Positions 56,679-64,000 of a stretch of 64,000 nucleotides of DNA are shown piece after piece (within the stretch, counting starts at the first letter, position 1; each line of letters begins with the position of its first letter). Below the pieces are notes generated by a model, which was not told where the DNA came from, did not search any database, and saw nothing but the letters and a program-made list of their open reading frames with translations. Both the position numbers and the translations under genes were made by a program. The DNA comes from Methanococcoides burtonii DSM 6242 (lineage in GTDB: Archaea > Halobacteriota > Methanosarcinia > Methanosarcinales > Methanosarcinaceae). Where the stretch lies: the NCBI RefSeq assembly GCF_000013725.1, contig NC_007955.1, positions 527,579 to 591,578 of the forward strand, written 5' to 3'.

Positions 56679-57182
56679 ATGGGGAATGTTCCTATATTAT
56701 ATGGAGAAGGTAATCACATGAGTTATTCAAAAATTGAAAAGATATCTCATTTAATAGGGGAATTGGAGAGGGCATTTAAAGAATTCTCTGATGAAGACTT
56801 TGATGATATAAAACTTTTTGAAGAGATGGATTCTCTTTTTGTATCAATTCTTGACCCTAGTAATGTCAGCACGCATCCAAATATAGCTGAATTTTTACTC
56901 ACTAATAAGCACCGTTCACAATTTTTAGCACACATCAGATATGTAATTACACACAATTACAGCTTTAAAGGATCTAAAAATGGACACGAAGCATTTGTTT
57001 CTCCAAATCACATACAGTGGTATGATGATGGTGTAATGTTTTTAGAAGGAAAAGAACCGTTTTTAGGTTTTATTGGGTTGTACAGAAATAAAGAAGCAAG
57101 ATATGCAATTGCTGCTCGTGATGCTAAAGATGGAGAAGAACTTTCAAAGCCATTTGCTTATCAATATCATCACCATCGATGA
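56679..57182 (+). CDS. N-terminal part of a Shedu-like cargo gene or separate protein (casposon B)
   Basis: 167 residues (possible internal start at 56718, MSYSKIEKISHLIGELERAF). Helical N-terminus, then a beta-rich part (FVSPNHIQWYDDGVMFLEGK, FLGFIGLYRNKEARYAIAAR). The following gene (57258) encodes a DUF4263 nuclease that in full-length family members is preceded by a regulatory N-terminal region, so the two may be one interrupted gene. It ends HHHR-TGA; multiple stops separate it from 57258. Confidence 0.5.
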   Translation: MGNVPILYGEGNHMSYSKIEKISHLIGELERAFKEFSDEDFDDIKLFEEMDSLFVSILDPSNVSTHPNIAEFLLTNKHRSQFLAHIRYVITHNYSFKGSKNGHEAFVSPNHIQWYDDGVMFLEGKEPFLGFIGLYRNKEARYAIAARDAKDGEELSKPFAYQYHHHR

Positions 57183-57257
57183 TGCAAATGAACTAAATAA
57201 AAAAGTAAACGCATCACATCCCCTAATCTAAAAGTACCAATTAATGAACTAATACAA

Positions 57258-57758
57258 ATGTTAGAAGATGGGGAAGAGACAGAACATAGATATCAAGAAT
57301 GGATTGAAAAATATCCTTGGATATTGGGCTTACAATATAGTCTTGTGCAACGCCACACACAATTTGATAATGAAAATATACCTGATTTTACTGCTGTTCG
57401 TGTCCATGACAATTCTAGAGATATTTTCGAAATAAAACAACCTTTTTTGAATCTCTTTCGTAAAAATGGGGTATTCTCATCTGAGTTCAACGATTCTTGG
57501 AATCAAATTGAAAGATACTTAGATTTTGCAAGGGAGAATAAGGATTATTTAAGACGTAGCAAAGGACTAAACATTGAAAATCCAAAATGCTATTTACTTA
57601 TTGGATATAATCTAACACACGAAGAGAGAGATAAAATTCGAAGAAAGGAAAAGTTGAATTCCTCGATAATAATTCTAACGTATAATGACTTAATTCAATT
57701 TGCGGAAAATACCGTGGGTTTTCTAAAATCTAGATTAGAAACCAATGATGAAGAATGA
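57258..57758 (+). CDS. Shedu-like DUF4263 nuclease (casposon B cargo)
   Basis: 166 residues. HRYQEWIEKYPWILGLQYSL is the typical opening of the DUF4263 (Shedu SduA C-terminal) domain, followed by the PD-(D/E)xK core: NIPDFTAVRV (Asp) and RDIFEIKQPF (Glu-x-Lys), then the conserved SWNQIERYLDFARENKDYL and PKCYLLIGYNL. Shedu proteins are anti-phage nucleases. In-frame coding may extend upstream of the ATG to about 57210. Sits between cas1 and the right inverted repeat. Confidence 0.8.
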   Translation: MLEDGEETEHRYQEWIEKYPWILGLQYSLVQRHTQFDNENIPDFTAVRVHDNSRDIFEIKQPFLNLFRKNGVFSSEFNDSWNQIERYLDFARENKDYLRRSKGLNIENPKCYLLIGYNLTHEERDKIRRKEKLNSSIIILTYNDLIQFAENTVGFLKSRLETNDEE

Positions 57759-57840
57759 AATGTTATCTTCATCGTCTTTATTATTTTAGGTTATTTTATG
57801 TTGACAATTGAACATATTGTCATTAACAAAAAGCATAGGG

Positions 57841-57871
57841 AGTTCCGTTTTTTCACGTTACCTATTACCCC
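57841..57871 (-). repeat. casposon B right terminal inverted repeat
   Basis: Plus strand AGTTCCGTTTTTTCACGTTA then CCTATTACCCC; 30 of 31 positions match the left repeat. Confidence 0.93.
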
Positions 57872-57887
57872 TCATAACAAGTCGGGG
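57868..57887. repeat. casposon target repeat, copy 3 (B/C junction)
   Basis: CCCCTCATAACAAGTCGGGG, identical to copies 1 and 2; casposon C begins at its GGGG. Confidence 0.95.
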
Positions 57888-57914
57888 ATATAGGTAAGTC
57901 GAAAAAACACTACG
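57884..57914 (+). repeat. casposon C left terminal inverted repeat
   Basis: Starts GGGGATATAGGTAAGTC, the first 17 bases equal to the polB-side repeat of A, then diverges (GAAAAAACACTACG). Identified by homology and position; the partner is outside the window. Confidence 0.88.
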
Positions 57915-57996
57915 GTTTATTTTTTTGAAAAAAGAATTAAACATTATACATTTCAAGAACAAAATTTAAATGTTAGCCTTACATCCTTAAGATTTA

Positions 57997-59286
57997 ATGG
58001 TTAAAGATATTGAAATATTCAGAAATAGTTGCTTTGAACTGTTAAATTTAATTGAACCATTGAGCAAAGAAGATGTAAACAGTGTAGAATATGATTTTAT
58101 AAATAATAAAAAGTTTTTAATTAAAAGTGGGTATGATTACAAATTAAATGCATTGGTTACTTTTCTTTTTACTGATAAGCATATAAATAATAATTATAGC
58201 AGAAAAATCATCAAAAGACGAATATATAAATTTATAGCAGATCTTAAAACAAATCCAGAAACAGATAAACCTAAATTAATTGATTCGTTTTTCAATTCGA
58301 CTGTTTTATTTCCAAATATTGAAAAATATACTATAATTAGGTTTGTCCAAAATTTAAATATCGATTCTGAAATTGCTATTGGTAATGTTTCGTTGCTCAA
58401 ATATTCAACATCTTCCTACAAGAATTTGTTAGCTTCTATGACAACGAGTAGCAAAAAAGATGAATTTATTGAAGCCGTGCTTAAATATAATGATGATGAA
58501 GATGTTAATTGTGTTGCAGTAGCTCATATAGAAGCTGGAGATAATGATAAGGCTTTGCAAAAAACGGATGCTAAAATCGAAGATGCATTGAGCATATTTA
58601 GACTATACGCTATTGATTCAAATTTTGGAATTAAAGGAAGCCTCAATTCTTATAGCACATCTGCAATAATCTCTATGCCAAATAAAACAGTACAAAGCAG
58701 TACCCACCGTCATAACATGTGGCTTGATGCCGATATAAGTTCAGACTCTCTAAAGGATATCAAGAACGATGGTTATACTAATATTAAAAAAATTGTTGAT
58801 CGAAGAGATTTGTATAAAGGTGACGTTGCTAGCTTAGAAGAAAGATTGATTAGAGCTATTAACACTTTTGGGAGTGTACTAACTAATCCTGAAAATCCTG
58901 AAAATATAATTAAACTCTTCACAGTTTTAGAAATACTATTGTTAACACAAAAGGATTCGAAAAGTATTAATCTGGGTGAAAGAGTTGCACTCGTCAATTA
59001 TCCATTATTTGATATTTCAAACAGAGATAAATTTCTAGAAGAAAAGCAGAAACGTGTGGATATAAAAACTAAGATTGCCACTCTTTATAAACATAGAAAT
59101 AGTTTAGTTCATGAAGGGCAGTCTGAAGTTAATAAACATGATTATAGATTAATATTAATTGAGACACAAGCATGTATAATTAATATAGCAAAAATAATAG
59201 ACAAATATCCAAATTATGATGATTTTATCAAAGTTATCATAGATACTATTGAGGATGCAAAAATGTCTATTTTGTTAAGATTTTGA
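57997..59286 (+). CDS. ApeA-like HEPN protein (casposon C cargo)
   Basis: 429 residues. The C-terminal ~110 residues look like an ApeA-type HEPN domain: IKLFTVLEILLLTQKDSK, NLGERVALVNYP and the Rx4-6H ribonuclease motif in LYKHRNSLVHEGQSEV (about residues 365-380). The N-terminal ~290 residues are a mixed domain (SFFNSTVLFPNIEKYTIIRF, LSIFRLYAIDSNFGIKG) typical of ApeA-like proteins, which are implicated in phage defence by RNA cleavage. It occupies the slot between the left inverted repeat and the polB 3' end, ending 6 bp from polB. Stop TGA. Confidence 0.72.
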   Translation: MVKDIEIFRNSCFELLNLIEPLSKEDVNSVEYDFINNKKFLIKSGYDYKLNALVTFLFTDKHINNNYSRKIIKRRIYKFIADLKTNPETDKPKLIDSFFNSTVLFPNIEKYTIIRFVQNLNIDSEIAIGNVSLLKYSTSSYKNLLASMTTSSKKDEFIEAVLKYNDDEDVNCVAVAHIEAGDNDKALQKTDAKIEDALSIFRLYAIDSNFGIKGSLNSYSTSAIISMPNKTVQSSTHRHNMWLDADISSDSLKDIKNDGYTNIKKIVDRRDLYKGDVASLEERLIRAINTFGSVLTNPENPENIIKLFTVLEILLLTQKDSKSINLGERVALVNYPLFDISNRDKFLEEKQKRVDIKTKIATLYKHRNSLVHEGQSEVNKHDYRLILIETQACIINIAKIIDKYPNYDDFIKVIIDTIEDAKMSILLRF

Positions 59287-59292
59287 GTGAAT

Positions 59293-61965
59293 TTATATCG
59301 CTCTATTCATTAACTCCCTCATTAACTTAGTCTTAAAATTCAACTTTCTTTCCACCACATTCTTTTTTAGTCTTATCAAATCACTTCTATGTTTAATTCC
59401 ATACACCATTGCTTCTTTAGGAGTGAGACCTAAAATCAATTGCTCGATCTCTTCAACATTAATAAACTCCTGAACCTTCGTCACATTCAATTCCTGTTCA
59501 TCAATATTGTTAGCTTCTTTCCCAATGTAAACAACACCATCAGCATGAACATGTTTTCTTTCAAGTACTCCAATCTCACCATCAAACTTATGCTCAAGAT
59601 GTTCCACATACTGCATTATTGTCCTGCTTAATGGTTTGAAATAATGAGATCCTTCTTTAATCTCTCCAGTTCCATAATCAATAAACGGTTCATAAACAAT
59701 ACTTTGAGGATCGTTTGAAAATGGAGCTAATGGTTTGACTGCCTTACCATCCTCTTCAGCAACTTGAAAACCAACATGATAGAAATTGAATGGTTTTATC
59801 TGGTCTTTCCATTCTTTCCCTTTATTAATAGCATCAAACCTATGCAACACATTTGCAGTTGAAACAGTCAGTCTTGAAATAGCATACATGTTTGAATACT
59901 TCTCTTCAATATCCAACTCTGATATCAACCCATAATGCAACATGAGAATATCTTCCCATATCTCAGCCTGCCAATCATCAACATTCTTTGGAAATGGATT
60001 TGTTAAATGTCCAAGTCCATGCAATTTGAAAGATCTCTCTCCCTCCATGAACTTGATCTGTTTATCTTCAAGAATATAGAGAGCATACCTCTTTGAAGAT
60101 ATGCCATAAAACCACATATCCTCTTTCTCAGGCTTCAACAGCTCAATGTCAAGGCTGTAAGGATTAAGAGGTTGGAAATAGTCTATGATCTCTTGAGCAT
60201 GTTCAGGAGGAACAAAGATTGAATCAGTATCCATGTATGCATGGACTGAACCAAGCTCTTTTACTTTAGCTTCAGCCATTGCTAAGAATAATTTAGATCC
60301 TGCTGTAATCATAACAGCTAACAAAGGATGAAAATAATTACCTGCTTTCTCAAATCTGTTCTCTGAAGTATTAAAATCATCCAAGCCATAAACTTGAATA
60401 TCAGTTTTCTTATCTTCTGGATTTAGTTCAATGAATATTCCATAACTCATAGCATTAACTAAAATCTTAATAGCTTGTGCTCTACTGTCCAATTGTTGAT
60501 ATTCAGGCTTTTCCTTATCAATACCCTTCATTTGAATTTTAAGATTTTGCCTTTCCTCAACAAGTACCTGAACAAGATTATCTTTAGTTGGATCTACATC
60601 AATTCCAAGTATTTGAGATTTCCTCAATCCCTTCTGAACACCTTTTGGAATATACCTGATAGCTTCAATGATCTCAGGAATTTTGCCAGTTAAAAGAACT
60701 GAAGCGATAACATCAGGTAAAGCATACCATAATTCATTATCAGAAGTAAGGTAATTAACACCTACATTATACCCTGTATTATTACCCTTATAATCCATCC
60801 TTACAGGTAAAATATCATAGTCAGGCTGTAACTTTACCATTACTACAAACTCTTTCCAGTTATCCTTATTTTGAAGATAATTAAGGTTAAGATTAGTTAA
60901 CATATTCTTAATTTCATCAGTAACATCCTTTGATTCAAGAGATTCAGCTATCATGAACTTCCAGAGATTCATCTCCATTGTAACAGTTGGATACATGCTA
61001 GTAAAATCAAGAACTGTAACTTTAGTAGGGTCTTTCCTGATCTTACATTCACATCTTCCACCATAGTAAGAAGTCATGTTGTTTCCAATGGTTTCTGAAG
61101 AATACTCAGGATTAAGATCTAAAAATGACTGTATCCCTAATTGTTTAAGAGAGTATTTTCCAATTGAAGCTGAACTGTATATCTTAGTTGGTGGGATATT
61201 TATCTGATAAAGATCAAGCTCATCAATCAACTTTTCATAAACCTGATATGTTGTTTCAACATCAGCAATTAAATAATCAATATATCTCTCAGTTACTTTT
61301 CCATGCTCAATTCCTTTCATTTTTTTAACATTAGTATTGAGCTTTTGACCTGCTTTATCTAAAGAAAGATGTTTTGATTGAAGCAATACCTCAGCTAACT
61401 TTTGAGCATCAAGAAAATAACCTGAAAACTTATCTTTGCCTTTGTTTATCTTGGTTGATGTAAATTTAAAATTATAAGCATCTCCCATTTTCTTAACAAT
61501 AATAGGAGGATTAAACCTGTTTTCTGAAAGAGTAAAAGTAAACCCTCCTTTATTTCTACCTCTTGAATCTCCAACTCTTTTAGAGATCCTGCTAATGTCA
61601 AAAGAAAGATTGAAACCAACACAGAGGGCTTTCAAATAAAATACTTCAGTATAAAAAACCTCATCAAGAAACTCATTCAGGGTATAGAGTGGTATATCCA
61701 ATTTAGAAGTATATACTTCACATACTTTAATTTCAGCATCAGTAAGCATTGAAATATCATAAAACATACCTTCATGCTGGATCTACCCATCTTGGTATAT
61801 TTGGAAATGTCCTATCTTGAAATTCTGGCATTGGTCTATTGTAGTCTCAGTATCAAAAACAAATACTCTATCATGTCTTAATGGAACATCCTTTGGTTTG
61901 TAAAAAGGATTAACTGAAGATTTCTTCATCTTCTGAGTATATCCTCTTACAACAATCTTAGACAT
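59293..61965 (-). CDS. polB: family B DNA polymerase with one in-frame UAG (casposon C)
   Basis: Counting through a TAG at 61785-61783, the gene is 890 codons, exactly the length of A polB. The TAG stands where A and B have Tyr: QDG-UAG-IQHEGMFYD versus QDVYIQHEGMF and QDGYIQHKGMFYD. No other stop or frameshift exists in 2.67 kb, and all motifs are kept (VFDTETT, LDFTSMYPTV, KILVNAMSYG, YMDTDS). Without readthrough, initiation at 61767 would omit the exonuclease motif I. C-terminal module: LGLTPKEAMVYGIKHRSDLI. Overlaps HNH by 8 bp. Stop TAA. Confidence 0.88.
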
Positions 61966-62353
61966 CTACGGTCATCTCCATTCCGACATTGATTAATCGC
62001 TGTCCAAGTTCTCTTAGTAAAGCTCCAATGGAAATAATGTTGAAGGCTGTTAGATTTTCTGAGGATGCTTTTTTAGATCTTACTTTTGGACTAAGTTGAT
62101 TCTGTTCTGTTGTTATTTTGGTATGACAATTCTTACAAAGAGGCTTTACCTAATCTGAATTATTTCTTCCATCAACATGATGCATCTCAATTACATTTTC
62201 ATCATCTTCTCCACAAACCGAACATGCAATGGGTGGTTTCTTCCATTTCTTCTTATTTCTTGTATTTTCTTGTTCATTTCTTATGTTTTCTTGTTCATTT
62301 CTTAAACATTTCTTGTTTTTTCTTATGTTTTTCTTGTAACTTTCTTTATCCAT
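61958..62353 (-). CDS. HNH endonuclease with one in-frame UAG and low-complexity insert (casposon C)
   Basis: From ATG at 62353 the frame reads DKESYKKNIRKNKK, then a ~20-residue insert with a duplicated RNEQEN unit absent in A and B, then KKPPIACSVCGEDDENVIEM and HHVDGRNNSD. TAG (62152-62150) replaces the Trp of SDWVKPL, after which VKPLCKNCHTKITTEQNQLS and the helices continue to TAA at 61958. Total 131 codons before the stop, including the UAG. Without readthrough the second zinc half-site is lost. The insert derives from a TTTCTTGTTCATTTCTTATG-like tandem repeat. Confidence 0.8.
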
Positions 62354-62369
62354 AGTATCCACTCTCCCA

Positions 62370-63008
62370 TTAAACATATAATTCAAAGAATTCAGGCTCT
62401 TCCTGTGCATCCAGAATCTCATAGAGTCTTTCAAGATCAGTTACAAAATAATGCTCTTTACCATCAGCATCAATGACAATAGCATTATCAAATTTCTTCA
62501 AGCACTTTGTATCACCAGATTTTAAAGCTTTATTAACAGCATTGAAATATTCAGCAATTAAGCTTCTATCTTTTGATCTTGTTGTAACGATTGAGATTAA
62601 TCCTTCATCTCGATCATAGAACATCATCTCAGATTCAATTCTATCTAAAACTGTAACTGTCCATTTCCCTTTAGATTTGTAAAGATATTTTCCAAGATTG
62701 ATAATAGTGTTTTTTTTGTTAGCTCCTGTTTGTTCAATTGCTTTTGAAAATGGAACTCCTTTTCTCATAAGCCTGAGAATTTGAAGAGATAGATTTCTAT
62801 CTCTCTTTTGTGGTGCTTTCAGTATCTTCCATGAAGTTGTACTCAGGTTATGATCTTTGAGTCTTGTATTTCTCAATTCATTCAGATTGAGAGTTGGAAA
62901 CCTTTCATGAAACCTGATTACTCTTTTAGCATACTCTGAAGTTCTTGGCTGAGCTTTAAGCCAATCTCCATAGTTCTTATAATCCTTTGAAAATCGCTTG
63001 AGAGTCAT
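62370..63008 (-). CDS. conserved casposon protein with HTH-like segment (C)
   Basis: 212 residues, intact, very close to the A protein (DYKNYGDWLKAQPRTSEYAK, LRLMRKGVPFSKAIEQTGAN, DAQEEPEFFELYV). Its intact state beside three UAG-containing neighbours argues against general decay of element C. Start overlaps the RHH stop (ATGA). Confidence 0.8.
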   Translation of the reverse strand: MTLKRFSKDYKNYGDWLKAQPRTSEYAKRVIRFHERFPTLNLNELRNTRLKDHNLSTTSWKILKAPQKRDRNLSLQILRLMRKGVPFSKAIEQTGANKKNTIINLGKYLYKSKGKWTVTVLDRIESEMMFYDRDEGLISIVTTRSKDRSLIAEYFNAVNKALKSGDTKCLKKFDNAIVIDADGKEHYFVTDLERLYEILDAQEEPEFFELYV

Positions 63009-63154
63009 TTCTCAGCCTCCCAGAGTTTCAACAATGCCATTCTGACAACTTCTGCCTGAGAGCATCCAAATTTATCTGACATCTGTACTAGCTTCTCCTT
63101 GAGGTAAGGGGAGAGAGTCACAAGAACTTTTGGTTTATAGTCTATTGAGTTCAT
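63005..63154 (-). CDS. ribbon-helix-helix protein, casposon core (C)
   Basis: 49 residues: VLVTLSPYLKEKLVQMSDKF and GCSQAEVVRMALLKLWEAEK. Orthologue of the A and B proteins, heading the operon; the most variable part is the N-terminal ~10 residues. Confidence 0.82.
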   Translation of the reverse strand: MNSIDYKPKVLVTLSPYLKEKLVQMSDKFGCSQAEVVRMALLKLWEAEK

Positions 63155-63235
63155 ATTAATCAATATACTATAGGCTTGCAACAGATTTATATCACATTTA
63201 AGTATAATTTTAAGTATGAATTTAAGTATAAATAC
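63155..63235. promoter_or_regulatory. divergent control region of casposon C with TTTAAGTAT iterons
   Basis: Three TTTAAGTAT copies at 63197-63205, 63209-63217 and 63221-63229, exactly 12 bp apart, the last two overlapping the wHTH start codon (63216). The same motif and spacing occur in A. Confidence 0.65.
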
Positions 63236-64000
63236 AGATAAGAATAACTATAATTCTTATAAGAATACGAATGAGTTTGAGTATAATACAACTTCTATTT
63301 TACAAGAGATTCCATTTATGAGAAAACGGGATCTCATCAAAAAATTAAGAACTCAATTTAAGAAAACCAGAGGCTATAGCGTTGAAAATATTCAAAAGAA
63401 ACTCTATGAAATGCAGGGCGCAGGCATTCTACTTGTAATTAAATATGAGTTTCTTCAAAACTATGGAATAAAAGACGACGATAAACGTTCTACTTACGTT
63501 ACACTAAGAAGGACTGAAGAAAGAGCTTCTCATCTAGATACTGCCATTAACAAACTTCAATCAAATAATCCAATTAAACAAAAAATGGCATTAAAAGAAA
63601 TAGAAAATTATGAAAAACATTATGCATTAAATCCTAAACAATTAGATATACTTGTATCTATTCTAGAAACTGATGATAGTGATTTACTTGACCATGTATT
63701 AAGGATTATTTACAACTATGTTGAATACAAGAAAATATAGCCATCAAATGAATCTAAGACTATTGATACCCTTAGATCATTGATACAAAGAATCCCTGAA
63801 CCACTATCTAGGCACAGTAATTTAAGATCCCATATCATATATTTGCTTGGTTTTTATAATGATCCTGCTGTTGTTGAACGACTTAAAAAAGATGCTGTAA
63901 CATTAGATCATCTTCATGAAATTAAAGAAGAATATAAATTAGGAACAGCCGCTAACATAATTGAAGAACACAGGGAGGAATTGTATGATTTTGAAGAAAA
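63216..64000 (+). CDS. winged-helix protein with one in-frame UAG (casposon C, incomplete at window end)
   Basis: Starts MNLSINTDKNNYNSYKNTNE as in A. TAG at 63738-63740 stands where A has Asp (VEYKKI-UAG-PSNESKT versus IEYKKIDPSNETKT); the frame then stays open and homologous to A (RSHIIYLLGFYNDPAVVERL, TAANIIEEHREELYDFEE) to the end of the window. The winged helix lies before the UAG (PFMRKRDLIKKLRTQFKK, YVTLRRTEERA). Confidence 0.82.

Larger units (their letters stand above)
46826..57871. mobile_element. casposon B
   Basis: 11,046 bp with 31-bp terminal inverted repeats matching at 30 of 31 positions. Without its two IS5-type insertions and their 4-bp duplications it would be 8,756 bp, close to A. 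Order: two IS copies, membrane protein (+), polB, HNH, HTH-like protein, RHH (-), divergent wHTH and cas1 (+), then a two-part Shedu-like gene region (+). Core orientation is opposite to A. Core frames are intact. Confidence 0.95.
57884..64000. mobile_element. casposon C (truncated by window end)
   Basis: Left inverted repeat at 57884-57914; right end beyond the window. Order: HEPN cargo (+), polB, HNH, HTH-like protein, RHH (-), divergent wHTH (+, incomplete); cas1 expected just outside. Same core orientation as B, but core sequences closest to A. Three of its core genes carry a single in-frame TAG. Confidence 0.93.

Noticed and set aside
38363-57887. A conventional CRISPR array, suggested by cas1 and identical short repeats
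   Set aside because: Only three repeats, 8-11 kb apart, no cas2 or effector genes, and the repeats coincide with casposon ends; they are target duplications.
59293-61767. Calling casposon C polB an N-terminally truncated pseudogene starting at 61767
   Set aside because: The upstream frame is open, homologous and in register up to a single UAG at a Tyr position; readthrough is more economical in this lineage.
42934-61965. Interpreting polB and HNH genes as a provirus
   Set aside because: No capsid or packaging genes; the cas1-polB-HNH core with inverted repeats and target duplications identifies casposons.

Overview
This window looks like chromosome from a methylotrophic methanogenic archaeon of the Methanosarcinales (family Methanosarcinaceae most likely; genus not determined). 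Evidence: an HdrA-MvhD fusion with a polyferredoxin, methanogenesis marker protein 11, a UPF0305/DUF2115 protein, tRNAs with encoded CCA, ISH3- and IS66-type insertion sequences typical of this group, and stop-codon use that almost avoids UAG. UAG instead occurs inside four reading frames whose downstream parts stay conserved, as expected of a pyrrolysine-decoding organism.

Bases 1-38,000 are a mosaic of housekeeping genes and insertion debris. Housekeeping parts: a GH15-like enzyme end, MarC, a mini NrdD-like protein, a secreted serpin and a secreted C39-like peptidase (1-8,600); marker protein 11 overlapping an IorA-like TPP enzyme (11.2-13.6 kb); DUF4177, DUF2115 and a YyaL-type thioredoxin-domain protein (16.3-19.7 kb); two small winged-helix genes and tRNA-Gln (24.1-25.1 kb); trkH-trkA (26.1-28.2 kb); tRNA-Val (30.5 kb); hdrA-pfd (31.1-34.8 kb); and two related envelope proteins (35.7-37.5 kb). 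Between these lie two identical ISH3-type copies in opposite orientation, a DDE element with perfect 18-bp ends and a 5-bp target duplication, a broken transposase beside an internally deleted IS66 element, a MITE with an 8-bp target duplication, a dispersed repeat of about 70 bp in three copies, and a 3.8-kb AT-rich gene graveyard (19.7-23.5 kb) holding three adjacent decayed genes.

Bases 38,363-64,000 hold the main discovery: at least three casposons (Cas1-solo self-synthesising transposons) inserted head to tail at one target. Element A is 38,379-46,813, element B is 46,826-57,871, and element C starts at 57,884 and runs past the window end. Each junction carries the same 20-bp string CCCCTCATAACAAGTCGGGG, so target and elements alternate as repeats and spacers do in a CRISPR array, but with 8-11 kb 'spacers'. 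Each element has a conserved core: ribbon-helix-helix protein, HTH-like protein, HNH nuclease and family B DNA polymerase in one overlapping operon, and divergently a winged-helix protein followed by Cas1 (Cas1 of C lies beyond the window). A is inverted relative to B and C. Different cargo occupies the slots between core and terminal inverted repeats: a JAB-domain protein and a PIN nuclease (A), a membrane protein and a Shedu-like DUF4263 nuclease (B), and an ApeA-like HEPN protein (C). Most of these resemble defence effectors. B additionally carries two IS5-type copies.

Three core genes of element C (polB, HNH, wHTH) each contain exactly one in-frame UAG and otherwise stay open, as does an envelope-protein gene outside the casposons, suggesting readthrough with pyrrolysine rather than decay. 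The C-termini of Cas1, PolB and the wHTH protein share a small related module, possibly a common DNA-recognition domain.
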